Source of the DNA: Microcystis aeruginosa FD4
GTDB lineage: Bacteria > Cyanobacteriota > Cyanobacteriia > Cyanobacteriales > Microcystaceae
DNA length: 64,000 nucleotides
NCBI RefSeq assembly: GCF_009792235.1
Contig: NZ_CP046973.1
Span: forward strand, 4,960,001-5,024,000
Direction of reading: 5' to 3'
The notes under the pieces were generated by a model, which worked only from the letters and a program-made list of their open reading frames with translations, was not told the origin of the DNA and did not search any database. Within the stretch, counting starts at the first letter, position 1. Each line of letters starts with the position of its first letter. Shown here one piece after another: positions 45,140 through 54,701 of this stretch. The position numbers and the translations under genes are program-made.

Positions 45140-46201
45140 ATGACGGCGACTGATGATAATTATAAGGCTAAAACCGCTCGATCGAGTGCTAATGGGTTAG
45201 AATCTCTCCTAACTAGCGAAACTTTTTTATATATTGTCAAGCGTGTTCTCCAGGGTTTATTAACTCTGTTGTTGGCCTCGGCTTTGAGTTTCGCTATTAT
45301 CCAATTAACCCCCGGCGGTTTTCTAGCTTTGCTTGACCTTAATCCCAAGATTAGTCAGGAAACTAAAGAACAATATATTGCTCTTTTTGGTTTAAAAGAC
45401 CCGCCGATTGTCCAGTATTTTAAATGGTTGTGGCAGGTGGTAACTCAGTTTAATTTTGGTCTGAGTTTTACCTATTTTCGTCCCGTGTCTTCCCTATTAT
45501 TAGAGAGAATTCCGGCGACGTTATTAATGTCTTTGACTTCCATCATTTTAACCTGGGCGATTGCGATTCCTTTGGGCATTCTCAGCGCCGTCAAACAAAA
45601 CCAATTTATCGATAAATTTTTCCGAGTTATCAGTTATCTTGGTCAAGGTTTCCCCAGTTTTATCACTGCCCTTTTACTGCTAATTCTCGCCCAAAATGTC
45701 TCGCCGCTTTTACCGGTGGGTGATATGACCAGTATTAACTATTCGGAATATTCCCCTATCGGTAAAGTTTTAGATATCGCTTGGCACATGATTTTACCAA
45801 CTATTGCCCTGACAGTTACCAGTTTTGCCGGATTACAAAGATTGATGCGAGGACAATTATTAGATGTTCTGCGACAGGATTATATTCAAACCGCCAGGGC
45901 GAAAGGTTTACCAGAAAATAAAGTTATCTATGTCCACGCTTTACGCAATGCTATTAATCCGCTGATAACTCTTTTGGGCTTTGAATTTTCTAGTTTGTTA
46001 AGTGGGGCATTTATCGCCGAATTTTTCTTTAACTGGCCCGGATTAGGTCGTTTAATTCTGCAAGCTGTGACGGCTAAAGATTTATATTTAGTTATGGGCA
46101 GTTTAATGATGGGTGCTACTATGTTGATTATCGGTAATCTTCTGGCTGATTTACTTCTCAAAGCTGTAGATCCTAGAATTAAATTGGAGGATTTAAAGTA
46201 G
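45140..46201 (+). CDS. ABC transporter permease (DppB/OppB type)
   Basis: The 353-residue permease has about six helices and the EAA-like loop QTARAKGLPENKVIYVHALR (contact to the ATPase). The start is LYIVKRVLQGLLTLLLASAL, standard for peptide/nickel permeases. ATG 45140 avoids a false overlap of about 90 bp with apt. The other transporter subunits are not in the window, so substrate is unknown. Confidence 0.88.
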   Translation: MTATDDNYKAKTARSSANGLESLLTSETFLYIVKRVLQGLLTLLLASALSFAIIQLTPGGFLALLDLNPKISQETKEQYIALFGLKDPPIVQYFKWLWQVVTQFNFGLSFTYFRPVSSLLLERIPATLLMSLTSIILTWAIAIPLGILSAVKQNQFIDKFFRVISYLGQGFPSFITALLLLILAQNVSPLLPVGDMTSINYSEYSPIGKVLDIAWHMILPTIALTVTSFAGLQRLMRGQLLDVLRQDYIQTARAKGLPENKVIYVHALRNAINPLITLLGFEFSSLLSGAFIAEFFFNWPGLGRLILQAVTAKDLYLVMGSLMMGATMLIIGNLLADLLLKAVDPRIKLEDLK

Positions 46202-46360
46202 GGAGATAGGGAAATTTTATCAGTTATCAGTAAACAGTAATCAGTTATCAGTGGGGAGATGGGGAGATGGGGGAAATTTAAACTAAAACCCTAAAACCCC
46301 AAAACCCCAAAACCCAATCCCCAACCCCTTTTTCCCTTTTCACTTTTTACTTAACAAAAT
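46202..46360. repeat. Low-complexity repeats (CAGTTATCAG, AAAACCCC)
   Basis: The intergenic DNA has CAGTTATCAG/CAGTTATCAGT repeats (46219-46252), GGGGAGAT repeats and AAACCCC/AACCCC tandem runs (46277-46325). A reverse-strand version (GGGTTTTGGGG) lies at 60170-60215. No gene is present. Confidence 0.6.
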
Positions 46361-46669
46361 ATGTTAGCAACTACACATTATTTACTCAGGTCAAAACAAG
46401 ACGGACAATATCTAGTAGCGCGTCTGAGAAAAGGTGAAAGCGAAACTCCGGCTAGTTATCTGCTTCTGTTTAAAGAATCCTACGATGCTTTAAGTTATAT
46501 CAATACCCATGCTCAGGATTTAGCCAATAATTTTTCAGTGGAAACTCTCTCAGGAACACAATTAAAGGGACTGATGCAGCGATGGGGATTTGCAGGAATT
46601 GGTTTAGTGAGTGAACCGTTGGAACCACAGGTACAGTTTTTAGCCTACGAAAAAGGATTTAATCTCTAA
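46361..46669 (+). CDS. Hypothetical protein
   Basis: The 102-residue protein is soluble, starting LATTHYLLRSKQDGQYLVAR, with YLLLFKESYDALSYINTH and a C-terminal QVQFLAYEKGFNL. I do not recognise the family. It is 3 bp upstream of an SDR gene, so it is probably the first gene of that operon. Confidence 0.65.
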   Translation: MLATTHYLLRSKQDGQYLVARLRKGESETPASYLLLFKESYDALSYINTHAQDLANNFSVETLSGTQLKGLMQRWGFAGIGLVSEPLEPQVQFLAYEKGFNL

Positions 46670-46672
46670 ACT

Positions 46673-47551
46673 ATGAAAAAGCTGTTAATCACTGGAGTTA
46701 GTGGGTTTTTAGGTTGGCATATTTACCAAAAAACTCGCTCATCTTGGGCCAGTTTCGGTACATACTTTAAGCACAATGTCAATAGTAATGACCCGAATTT
46801 AATTAAAATTAATTTAACAGACTTGGCCGCAGTTAAAGAACTTTTTCAACAGATTAAACCCGATGCGGTAATTCATGGGGCTGCCCAATCAAAACCGAAT
46901 CTCTGTCAAGAATTTCCCCAAGCATCCGAGGCAATTAATCTGACAGCCTCTCTAGAAATTGCTCGTTTGTGTAGTCAATATCAAATACCCCTAGTTTTTA
47001 CCTCTACCGATTTAGTTTTTGATGGTAAAAATGCCCCCTATTCCGAAAATGATACCGTTTCTCCAGTCAGTGTCTATGGTGAGCAAAAAGTAGCGGCAGA
47101 AAAGGGCATTTTAGCAGTATATCCTCGGGCAGCTATTTGTCGAATGCCTTTGATGTTTGGTTCCCCTTCTCCCAACGCTAATAGTTTTCTGCAACCCTTT
47201 TTAAAAACCCTCCAAGAGGGAAAAGAATTATCTCTATTTACTGATGAATATCGGACTGCTGTTGGGGTTAATAGTGCGGTGAATGGTTTACTTTTGGCAT
47301 TAGAAAAAGTGCAAGGGATTATTCATCTGGGGGGGAAAGAAAGAGTTTCTCGTTATCAATTTGGGTTACTAATGGCGGCAGTTTTTAACCTTCCTAGGGA
47401 ACAAATAAAACCCTGTTTACAGTGCGATGTTCCCATGATTGCGCCGCGTCCGCAGGATGTTTCTCTTGATAGTTCTCTCGCTTTTTCTTTGGGTTATCAA
47501 CCATTAAGTAATAAAACCGAATTAGAGGCAATTAGAGATGAAATTACCTGA
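46673..47551 (+). CDS. SDR-family sugar-nucleotide reductase (RmlD-like)
   Basis: The 292-residue protein has the Rossmann motif LLITGVSGFLGWHIY, HGAAQSKPNLCQ, FTSTDLVFDGKNAPYSE and catalytic YGEQKVAAEK. These are features of dTDP-4-dehydrorhamnose reductase relatives. Substrate unknown. Its 3' end overlaps a 50-codon gene by 14 bp. Confidence 0.85.
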   Translation: MKKLLITGVSGFLGWHIYQKTRSSWASFGTYFKHNVNSNDPNLIKINLTDLAAVKELFQQIKPDAVIHGAAQSKPNLCQEFPQASEAINLTASLEIARLCSQYQIPLVFTSTDLVFDGKNAPYSENDTVSPVSVYGEQKVAAEKGILAVYPRAAICRMPLMFGSPSPNANSFLQPFLKTLQEGKELSLFTDEYRTAVGVNSAVNGLLLALEKVQGIIHLGGKERVSRYQFGLLMAAVFNLPREQIKPCLQCDVPMIAPRPQDVSLDSSLAFSLGYQPLSNKTELEAIRDEIT

Positions 47552-47690
47552 ACAAAAGCGGACTGTATTAATTATCTTGCTCCTTTTTTTTACCGCTATT
47601 CTCATGACTAATTATTTCGAGGTAGGGATGACAGGAGTGTTAGCTTTTTTCGTTGCCTATCTTTCTAAAGGATTGCGAAAAGTTAAGTAA
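47538..47690 (+). CDS. Small membrane protein (50 aa)
   Basis: ATG 47538 opens a 50-residue frame, KLPEQKRTVLIILLLFFTAI and LMTNYFEVGMTGVLAFFVAYL, then SKGLRKVK and a TAA. There are two hydrophobic helices with basic ends. It overlaps the SDR gene by 14 bp, which fits translational coupling. The stop is 5 bp before the convergent AllA-like gene. It is short and of unknown function; the overlap and good membrane-helix pattern are the evidence. Confidence 0.6.
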   Translation: MKLPEQKRTVLIILLLFFTAILMTNYFEVGMTGVLAFFVAYLSKGLRKVK

Positions 47691-47695
47691 AAAAA

Positions 47696-48199
47696 TTAAT
47701 TTTTTCCATCAACAATCTCGAATTCTATTGACTGCTCTTGGGCAAAATTATAGGTAAAATGATCGATAATATTAGTATCGCTCAATTCGAGATTATAAAA
47801 ATCGATCACCGGTTGATCAAAAAGTGGGCCAGCGTGCCAAGTTCCCACCTCTAATTTAATAAAACAGTCGCCGGGGATGCGAAAAACCCTTAATTTTTCT
47901 AAATCCGGTTGAGTCTGAGGACTAGGGGGGGCCACTCCTAAAAACCACTCTTGTCCCCCCAAAGAACCGAGACATTGGGTACATTGACTATGACGAGTAA
48001 TTCGCTTAAATTTACGTCCGCGAGTCTGTAAACGCATAATATAAAAGCGTGGCACACCGTTTTTTAAATGCAGTTGTGCATCGCTTTCATCAAATATTTT
48101 CCCATCATGGCTAGGGGTTATTAATTGACCGTAGGGACGGAAACTTTCGGCGGTAATTAGTTGCGCTAACAGGGGAAGAACGGTAATCGAATTACTCAT
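47696..48199 (-). CDS. Ureidoglycolate lyase family protein
   Basis: The 167-residue cupin-like protein begins VLPLLAQLITAESFRPYGQL, and has ITRHSQCTQCLGSLGGQEWF and FIKLEVGTWHAGPLF, all AllA-family motifs. AllA releases glyoxylate and urea from ureidoglycolate. A urease accessory gene (ureE) lies 5 kb away on the same strand but is not linked. It is 5 bp downstream of the RND adaptor. Confidence 0.83.
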   Translation of the reverse strand: MSNSITVLPLLAQLITAESFRPYGQLITPSHDGKIFDESDAQLHLKNGVPRFYIMRLQTRGRKFKRITRHSQCTQCLGSLGGQEWFLGVAPPSPQTQPDLEKLRVFRIPGDCFIKLEVGTWHAGPLFDQPVIDFYNLELSDTNIIDHFTYNFAQEQSIEFEIVDGKN

Positions 48200-48204
48200 A
48201 AAAA

Positions 48205-49662
48205 TTACTGCTGACTAACAGTTATAGCTGTACCATCTCGGAGAGAAAGAATATTATTAATAGCAATTCTTTCCCCGGCATTTACTCCAGAAATAACCTG
48301 ATAAGCTTGCCCTTGAATTGTGCCAACTTGAATTGGTTTTTGTCTTACCACTAAACGCTCCTCGGCATTTTCTTGACCTTCTTTAGCCTTTTCTTTTTCG
48401 GCCACAAAAACAAAATTTTGCGCCCCGATGCTAGTCACTGCCGTGGTGGGAATTAATACCCCCGGTTTTTGATCCCAAATTACCCGCGCCCGCACATATT
48501 GGTTATTGCGAAGACTGCCATCATTAGTAAAAGAAAACTTCACTAAAACCGATTGGGTAGCTTGGGAAACAGTGGGGGAAATAAAAGTTACTTGACCGCG
48601 AACCCCCGCACTGCCATCAGGATTAATAATTTCCACGGGCAACCCGACACGCAGACGCGGTTGTAATTCCACGGGAATCTGCACATTTAGTTCCAAAATT
48701 TTATTGTTAGTCAACGAGGTTAATTCTTCACCTAGGGAGATAATATCGCCGACCTTTCTTTGATTAAAATCGCCGACAAAACCAGCAATCGGGGCGGTAA
48801 TGGTGTTAAAAACTAAATTCTGACGCGTCGCCCCTAATTGCCCCTCGGCGCTGGCCACTGCCGCTTGACGACTGTTCACTGTTGCCGCTGCCGCCGCCAC
48901 CTGTTGCTGTGACGCTAATTCGTTTTGAATGGCGATATTTAATGCTTCTTTGTTTGCCTGTAAGGTAGCTCTAGCCGCCGTCACCTGTTGACGGGCCGCA
49001 TCACGATTTTTAGATCGGGCCTCTACTTCCGCCCTGGTGGCCTGAATGTCGCGGCGGCGATTATCTAAATCCTGTTGGGGCTGTGCGCCTTGTCTGACCA
49101 GAAATTCGGCTCTTTGTAGGTTTTTTTCCGCTAAATCTAAATTAGCTCTCGCTCTCTGTAAATCGGCTTCGGCGGCGCTCAACGTGGCGATCTGACTTTT
49201 AACATTAGCTTCGGCATTGGCCACATTTGCCCGATTCTGGGCAATTTGGGCTTTATTAGCGGATGCTTGAGCTTGTCTTTGCCGTAAATCCGCCTCAGAC
49301 GCATTGAGGTTCGCTTTGGACGAATTTACTTGGCCGATGCCAGCGTTGACCTGTTGCTGTTGTTGTTCGGGATCCAATTCGGCGATTTTTTGTCCCTGAG
49401 TTACCTGATCGCCAGATTTAACGAAAATAGAGCGAATCCGACCGGTAATCTGAGGGGAGACGCTAACACGCTCTTGGGCGAGCAAAGTACCCACAAATTC
49501 GCTACTTTGCACTAATTTGTCGGTGCCGAGGGTTTGCAGTTTGACGGGAACAGCCGCCGGTCCGGTGGCCTGGGGTCCCTGGGGGGCGCAACCGGCGACA
49601 ATTAGGGAAACGGCGATCGACGAACCGATCGCTCTCGATACGTTAACGGATCGTTTAATCAT
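48205..49662 (-). CDS. RND efflux periplasmic adaptor (HlyD/MFP)
   Basis: The 485-residue lipoprotein has a signal with lipobox SLIVAGC (Cys25). The lipoyl halves are VSPQITGRIRSIFVKSGDQV and TITAPIAGFVGDFNQRKVGD, separated by a long Ala/Gln/Asn-rich coiled-coil hairpin (about residues 110-285). It links an inner-membrane RND pump to an outer-membrane channel. The pump gene is not in the window. Confidence 0.9.
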   Translation of the reverse strand: MIKRSVNVSRAIGSSIAVSLIVAGCAPQGPQATGPAAVPVKLQTLGTDKLVQSSEFVGTLLAQERVSVSPQITGRIRSIFVKSGDQVTQGQKIAELDPEQQQQQVNAGIGQVNSSKANLNASEADLRQRQAQASANKAQIAQNRANVANAEANVKSQIATLSAAEADLQRARANLDLAEKNLQRAEFLVRQGAQPQQDLDNRRRDIQATRAEVEARSKNRDAARQQVTAARATLQANKEALNIAIQNELASQQQVAAAAATVNSRQAAVASAEGQLGATRQNLVFNTITAPIAGFVGDFNQRKVGDIISLGEELTSLTNNKILELNVQIPVELQPRLRVGLPVEIINPDGSAGVRGQVTFISPTVSQATQSVLVKFSFTNDGSLRNNQYVRARVIWDQKPGVLIPTTAVTSIGAQNFVFVAEKEKAKEGQENAEERLVVRQKPIQVGTIQGQAYQVISGVNAGERIAINNILSLRDGTAITVSQQ

Positions 49663-49776
49663 TGTTAAATTTAGGGGTTTTTGGCAGAAAAAGTGCTAGT
49701 AAATCGGAAAAAAAGGGAAGATGAGGAGAGAAGCTTTTCCTTAAATTTTACTCTACAGAATCGATCGCCGTGATTC

Positions 49777-50376
49777 TTATTTGCTTTGCCCTAAGCTCAC
49801 TATATTACAGGTAACTAATCTTTGGGCGAGGGTGGTGTATTCTAGGCGACCACCGGCGATCTGATATTCGTCCCGGGGCGCCGGCAGATGACCGACAGGG
49901 GCATTGAGGGTATAGTTAAGATTTTCTTTAAAAATAATCCAATCACCATTTTTACGCCAACCGATGCGATCGCCAAAAGTTTGAAAATTTTCGATCGCCA
50001 CTAAGCGCCCCGGTCGATTACCTGTCTCGATAAAAATGCGAAATTGGGTACTGAAACTAAAACGACCCCCGGAAGCTTCTTGCCAGAGTTGATCCATCTT
50101 TTGCAGATCCCAACAGGCCAATTTTTGCAGGTCTTCCATGGTAAACCAGCCCTGTAATTCCCGTCCGGTTGCTTTCAGCATTAAATTACGGGTTTCATCG
50201 TTAGCTTGTCGCCAATTTTGTTGAGCGAGGAGATTTTTCAGGCGAGTGTAATTAATGCCCGTGGTCGGTGATACCATTTCCCCAGAGGCGGCAGTCTGGG
50301 CAACGATCGCCGGTAAGGGATTGAGAAATAAAGCGATCGCAAGAGTGATCTGACACAAGGAAAAATTAATTCTCAT
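49777..50376 (-). CDS. GUN4-domain protein with signal peptide
   Basis: The 199-residue protein begins with a signal peptide (FSLCQITLAIALFLNPLPAIVAQ). The GUN4 domain follows: YTRLKNLLAQQNWRQANDET, FTMEDLQKLACWDLQKMDQLW and FGDRIGWRKNGDWI. GUN4 domains bind porphyrins; the exported form is not the chelatase partner itself. Its role in the periplasm or lumen is unknown. Confidence 0.85.
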   Translation of the reverse strand: MRINFSLCQITLAIALFLNPLPAIVAQTAASGEMVSPTTGINYTRLKNLLAQQNWRQANDETRNLMLKATGRELQGWFTMEDLQKLACWDLQKMDQLWQEASGGRFSFSTQFRIFIETGNRPGRLVAIENFQTFGDRIGWRKNGDWIIFKENLNYTLNAPVGHLPAPRDEYQIAGGRLEYTTLAQRLVTCNIVSLGQSK

Positions 50377-50459
50377 AAACCCTATTTATTAACCTGATGC
50401 AAAGAAATCCTACAATAGCATAGACGAAATTTGCCGTTTTTACCGCCTCCTTAACTCCT

Positions 50460-51440
50460 ATGGCTTTCACTTGGATCCGACACCACATTTTGGGATTGCA
50501 AGACTGGCAACCGGAAGAATACCAAACCCTGCTACAAACGGCCTCTAGTTTTCGTGAAGTTCTTTCCCGACGTACCAAGAAAGTGCCGGCCCTACAAGGT
50601 CAAGTGGTGACAAATCTTTTTTTTGAACCCTCCACCCGCACCCGTAGTAGTTTTGAACTAGCGGCCAAACGTCTCTCGGCCGATGTTCTCAATTTTGCCC
50701 CGGGTAGTTCCAGTTTGACTAAGGGTGAAACGATTCTCGATACCGCTTTAACCTATGTGGCCATGGGTACGGATATCTTTGTCATTCGACATCAACAGTC
50801 GGGAGTTCCCGATTTAATTGCCGCAGAAATGGATCGTTTGCAGTCGGGGGTCAGTATTCTTAATGCCGGGGACGGTCAACACGAACACCCCTCCCAGGGA
50901 CTTTTAGACCTGTTTACGATCTGTTGTCTGTTAGATGAAGAAAATCCCCGTTTAGAACTGTTAGAGGGCAAAAAAATCGCTATTGTTGGGGATATACTCC
51001 ATTCTCGTGTCGCTCGTTCCAATATCTGGAGTTTAACCACGGCGGGGGCGGAAGTACATTTGTCCGCACCCCCCACCCTACTGCCGAAATATTTTGGGGA
51101 ATTGTGCGATCGCCTATTTCTCCACTGGGATTTAGAACCAGCTTTAGAAAAGGCCGATTTTGTCATGACCCTGCGACTGCAAAAAGAACGAATGACTGCC
51201 AATCTTTTGCCCAGTTTACGGGAATATCATCAAAGTTTTGGCATTACTCGTCCTCGTTTGCAATCCTGTCAACCGGGGGTGAAGGTACTTCATCCCGGTC
51301 CTGTGAATCGGGGAGTGGAAATTAGTTCCGATTTAATGGACGATCCCGATTTTAGTCTGATTTCCCAACAAGTTACCAGTGGTGTCGCTGTCAGAATGGC
51401 TTTGTTATACCTCATCGGTAATCTTCGCAGCGACCAGTAA
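50460..51440 (+). CDS. pyrB: Aspartate carbamoyltransferase catalytic subunit
   Basis: The 326-residue pyrimidine biosynthesis enzyme has the carbamoyl-phosphate motif FFEPSTRTRSSFELAAKRL, GDGQHEHPSQGLLDLFTI, GDILHSRVARSN and VLHPGPVNRGVEIS. It is intact. It is divergent from the GUN4 gene, with 83 bp between them. Confidence 0.95.
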   Translation: MAFTWIRHHILGLQDWQPEEYQTLLQTASSFREVLSRRTKKVPALQGQVVTNLFFEPSTRTRSSFELAAKRLSADVLNFAPGSSSLTKGETILDTALTYVAMGTDIFVIRHQQSGVPDLIAAEMDRLQSGVSILNAGDGQHEHPSQGLLDLFTICCLLDEENPRLELLEGKKIAIVGDILHSRVARSNIWSLTTAGAEVHLSAPPTLLPKYFGELCDRLFLHWDLEPALEKADFVMTLRLQKERMTANLLPSLREYHQSFGITRPRLQSCQPGVKVLHPGPVNRGVEISSDLMDDPDFSLISQQVTSGVAVRMALLYLIGNLRSDQ

Positions 51441-51463
51441 AAGCTTCTCAGGGATTTGCTCTT

Positions 51464-51745
51464 TTAGTCTGGTTTCATTGAAACAATCCTAAAGTTTCTA
51501 TCAAGGTAAATATCATACTTTCTTCCTCCCTCACACACAGCATCTTCTGCTTCAAATAGGTTAGTCTCAACATCAAATTTCATCGCTCTAGGATTCCTAC
51601 AACCCTGTTTTAACAAAGCATCAGTCAACCGTGATTTTTCTTCTGCGGTCAAAGCTCGATAATCACTGCTATTAGCTTGACCTGCATAGATTGACATTCC
51701 CATAATACTAAGGGATAGTAAGCTTATGATCGATTTGGTCTTCAT
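51464..51745 (-). CDS. Exported hypothetical protein
   Basis: The 93-residue protein has a signal peptide (MKTKSIISLLSLSIMGMSIY-AGQANS). The mature part has two Cys (QGCRNPRAMKF, DAVCEGGRKYDIYLD) that could form a disulphide. I do not recognise the family. It is convergent with pyrB. Confidence 0.6.
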   Translation of the reverse strand: MKTKSIISLLSLSIMGMSIYAGQANSSDYRALTAEEKSRLTDALLKQGCRNPRAMKFDVETNLFEAEDAVCEGGRKYDIYLDRNFRIVSMKPD

Positions 51746-51986
51746 TTTTTCAACTTCCTGAATACAATAAAAACATCATTCCAAGGGTTTTAGACCCAAG
51801 TTTTCGGTAATTAGTTCGGCACGATTACCGATCAACTTTATCTTAGGGGAAGCATACCTAGATTGCAATAAGTATAAATACTCAAGCTATCCCTGGGGCT
51901 TTTCTAGGAACTTTGACCGATACCGAATTCCGTTCTCAAGGGAAGGGTATAATTAAACTAAGAAATCAACATTTTCAGCTAAAGCC

Positions 51987-52634
51987 ATGCAATTAGCCTT
52001 AGAACAAATTATCGTCAATCCCGGTCAACAGTTACTTTTAAAAGAGCTTAACTGGCAAAAATTTGAGACAATATTATCAGAATTAGGAGAAAGTCGTGCT
52101 TCTCGGTTATCCTACAGTAACGGAATATTAGAAATTATGGTACCTTTACCCGAACATGAAAAAGATAAAGAAATCATTAGTTATATGGTTCAGTTTTTGT
52201 TAGAAGTACTCAATATTGATTTTGAACCGTTAGGATCAACAACATTTAAAAACGAGCGGATGAATCAAGCGGTTGAACCTGATGCCTGTTTTTATATTAA
52301 AAACTATCAAGCCGTTATTGGCAAAAATAGACTTAATTTAGAAAGTGATCCCCCCCCTGATTTAGTCCTAGAAATTGATATTACTTCCCGTACCTATTTA
52401 GATAATTATCGACAGTTAGGTGTTCCCGAACTGTGGCGTTATACTCAAAGTGGCCTACAGATTAATTTATTACAAGAAGGAGAATATATTGAGTCTTTAA
52501 GCAGTCCCAATTTTCCTCAGATTCCGATTATTGAATTAATTAATCAATTTGTTAAACAAAGTCAACAGCTGGGGAGAAGTGAAGCCATCAGAAACTTTAA
52601 AAATTGGCTGACGGAAAATATAGATAATAGTTGA
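51987..52634 (+). CDS. Uma2-family (DUF820) endonuclease-like protein
   Basis: The 215-residue protein has the PD-(D/E)XK core: RLSYSNGILEIMVPLPEHE, EPDACFYIKN and DLVLEIDITSRTYLDNY. Uma2 genes are numerous in cyanobacteria and are suspected nucleases, often next to mobile DNA. Biological role unknown. Confidence 0.85.
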   Translation: MQLALEQIIVNPGQQLLLKELNWQKFETILSELGESRASRLSYSNGILEIMVPLPEHEKDKEIISYMVQFLLEVLNIDFEPLGSTTFKNERMNQAVEPDACFYIKNYQAVIGKNRLNLESDPPPDLVLEIDITSRTYLDNYRQLGVPELWRYTQSGLQINLLQEGEYIESLSSPNFPQIPIIELINQFVKQSQQLGRSEAIRNFKNWLTENIDNS

Positions 52635-52697
52635 AAATCCTAACATTTTTGACTTAGATAAATTTGTCCGTCGAGAGTTGTATAAACTTCTTGCGGT

Positions 52698-52844
52698 TCA
52701 ATGATTCAGTTTGTTACTAGAATCTAGTTCACAAAAATAGATTAGATCATTGTTTTGAGCAGGGGATTTTTTAACCTCAGTGGGTGTGGATAAATCAGAC
52801 AGGACAGAGGTTACAGCCGTTGGTGCTAGTTCTGAAAGTATCAT
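52698..52844 (-). CDS. Possible 48-residue protein
   Basis: ATG 52844 starts a frame ILSELAPTAVTSVLSDLSTP, then TEVKKSPAQNNDLIYFCELD and SSNKLNH. GAGGAATGA lies upstream. It has leader-like composition but no modifying enzyme nearby. The rest of 52635-53115 has no other supported gene. It could be chance. Confidence 0.25.
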   Translation of the reverse strand: MILSELAPTAVTSVLSDLSTPTEVKKSPAQNNDLIYFCELDSSNKLNH

Positions 52845-53115
52845 GGTTATTCATTCCTCGTAGTTCGATTTTTACTTTGATAATTAATCAATTCACCGAG
52901 GCCGATTAAAATTCTAGAAACTAGCAGAATGAGAGCCTCTTGATTAAGAAAATATCCCGTAGAGGCTGTTAAAAAGTTACTGTTTTCTTGTCAGTTAAAT
53001 TTTGTTAAGATAATGCCCAAAAACTACAATTTATGGTAGGAAAAGAGGTAAGTCGAAACCGAGTTTGATTTTTGCTTACTCTAAATCAGAAAGGGCATTG
53101 GGCAAGATTAGCTAA

Positions 53116-53592
53116 CTATCCCTTTTTTGCCTCTTCCAGGTCATGATAATGCTGATAAGCGCCGATTTCGGGGTTAAAGGGGGCGATTTCTTCAGTTACA
53201 GTTAATCCCAAACCTTCTAACATTGCTTGTAGGACAGAATCGGGGGCCAGACGGAGGTAATCGGGGTTAATTTCTAAGGCCACATGACGATTACCGAGGT
53301 GATAGGCGGCTTTGAGGAGTAAATCGGTTGAAGGAGCGGTAATAGTGATAACTGGTTCTGGTTTAGCAATAATTTGAATAATTTCGCCGTTTTCCCCCCG
53401 CAGGAAATCGCGATCCTGTAGAATGGTGCCGCGGGGTAAACGAAAACAGAGGGAAAAACCTTCGGGACTGTCGAGACGATAACGGCTGCGGGTGCGTTCT
53501 TCGGCCGTAAGCAGAAGGCTAAAAACTACCGTTTCTGGGGGAGGTGGACTAGCGGTATGACGGGGGGGTAAGCGCTCGGTAAAAGTTAACAT
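53116..53592 (-). CDS. ureE: Urease accessory protein UreE
   Basis: The 158-residue nickel chaperone has a peptide-binding N-terminal domain (RYRLDSPEGFSLCFRLPRGT) and a metal domain LLKAAYHLGNRHVALEINPDYLRL with the Ni-binding His, then EIGAYQHYHDLEEA. The His-rich tail is short. ATG 53592 is used rather than TTG 53604. No urease structural genes are adjacent, as is common in cyanobacteria. Confidence 0.88.
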   Translation of the reverse strand: MLTFTERLPPRHTASPPPPETVVFSLLLTAEERTRSRYRLDSPEGFSLCFRLPRGTILQDRDFLRGENGEIIQIIAKPEPVITITAPSTDLLLKAAYHLGNRHVALEINPDYLRLAPDSVLQAMLEGLGLTVTEEIAPFNPEIGAYQHYHDLEEAKKG

Positions 53593-53669
53593 GGTAGTAG
53601 TCAATGGGAAAAAACATTCTTAATTGTAGCCCTGACTCCAGCTTGACCCGAAAAACTGAGGAACTTTTT

Positions 53670-54155
53670 CTATTTCTTTTGCCGCTGCAGACGAATCATC
53701 TCATTTTGCACCCGTCGTCTCAAGCTATCATCGGTACGAATCCGGTTAGTAATGGCGTTAAATTCAGCCGCGGTCAGGCCACTATCTTTGACAATCTTTT
53801 TTGAGTTATTACAATAATCGACGGCAATTCTTTGGGCATTAGCTGGAAGATTATTAAAGCTTTCCCGTTGGTTACAGGTAATTGCCGGGGGACTTTTCCC
53901 TAAAATTTGCGAAATTTCCTGATAAGCTTGTTTTCTTTGGATTTCGATCAACAAAACTGCTTTGGCATAACGTTTGATTTGGTCAGCCGTAAAATCTTGA
54001 GTATAAGCGGAAGACTGAAAACTAACCACCTCCGTCGTCCAAGAAAATTCGGGAATCAGACCGCCAAGAATGGCGATTACTGCCAAAAAAGTCACAATAA
54101 AAGAACGTCTTAAGCTTTGACCTAGATCGGCTAGGGGATAGCAGTAAATCACCAT
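53670..54155 (-). CDS. DUF4168-family protein
   Basis: This 161-residue protein has an N-terminal membrane helix or signal (SFIVTFLAVIAILGGLIPEF) and a helical DUF4168 domain (FTADQIKRYAKAVLLIEIQR; LTAAEFNAITNRIRTDDSLR). The family is found in cyanobacteria and other bacteria, and its function is unknown. ATG 54155 is chosen over a TTG at 54188. The next 546 bp to the HU gene hold no gene that I can support. Confidence 0.8.
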   Translation of the reverse strand: MVIYCYPLADLGQSLRRSFIVTFLAVIAILGGLIPEFSWTTEVVSFQSSAYTQDFTADQIKRYAKAVLLIEIQRKQAYQEISQILGKSPPAITCNQRESFNNLPANAQRIAVDYCNNSKKIVKDSGLTAAEFNAITNRIRTDDSLRRRVQNEMIRLQRQKK

Positions 54156-54701
54156 GCGAGTTTGTCGCTGAATAGATAATGATAGCAAACTTTCCAGTTA
54201 AATCCTGCTTTTTTGAATATTTTTAACGATCATAAGTTCCAATTCTAGCCAATATCTCCTGGGCCCGAACCTTAATTTTTGGGCAGAAATTGCTTTGGTA
54301 AACTTTTTTAACGTTTCTAGGGGCAAAATTAGTCAAAAATCTTGGAGAGAACCGATGAACGATTTTTGGGAAGTTAGGATGCCTATCGCTTTTAGAGAAT
54401 ATTTATCGGCAATTTAGCCAGCTAATCTCTTTTTATTAGCTTATATCGCTGTTAATCTCTCGCTTATTCCCTTTTGTCTCTCCCCTTGCTGGGGAATCGG
54501 GGGGAAATCTAGATAAATTAAAGGTTTCAGCGATCCCGATCGAGACAATTCCCGCTTAGAATAATGCAGTGGAATATATAGCCAATGAGGATTTGAGGCA
54601 TTATTTAGTGATCTCGATCCTGGCGAGTCCTCCACAGGGGAACCATAAACTACTGACAACCACCCTAAACTCAGAAAAACCGCAAAACAAGGAGTTAGCG
54701 C

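Noticed and set aside
46280..46325. Telomere-like CCCCAAAA repeats as evidence for a linear or eukaryotic replicon
   Set aside because: Flanking genes are ordinary bacterial ones on both sides and the runs are short and interstitial.
54441..54659. 72-residue minus-strand frame upstream of the HU gene
   Set aside because: It overlaps the HU promoter region, has a composition unlike coding sequence and no family resemblance.
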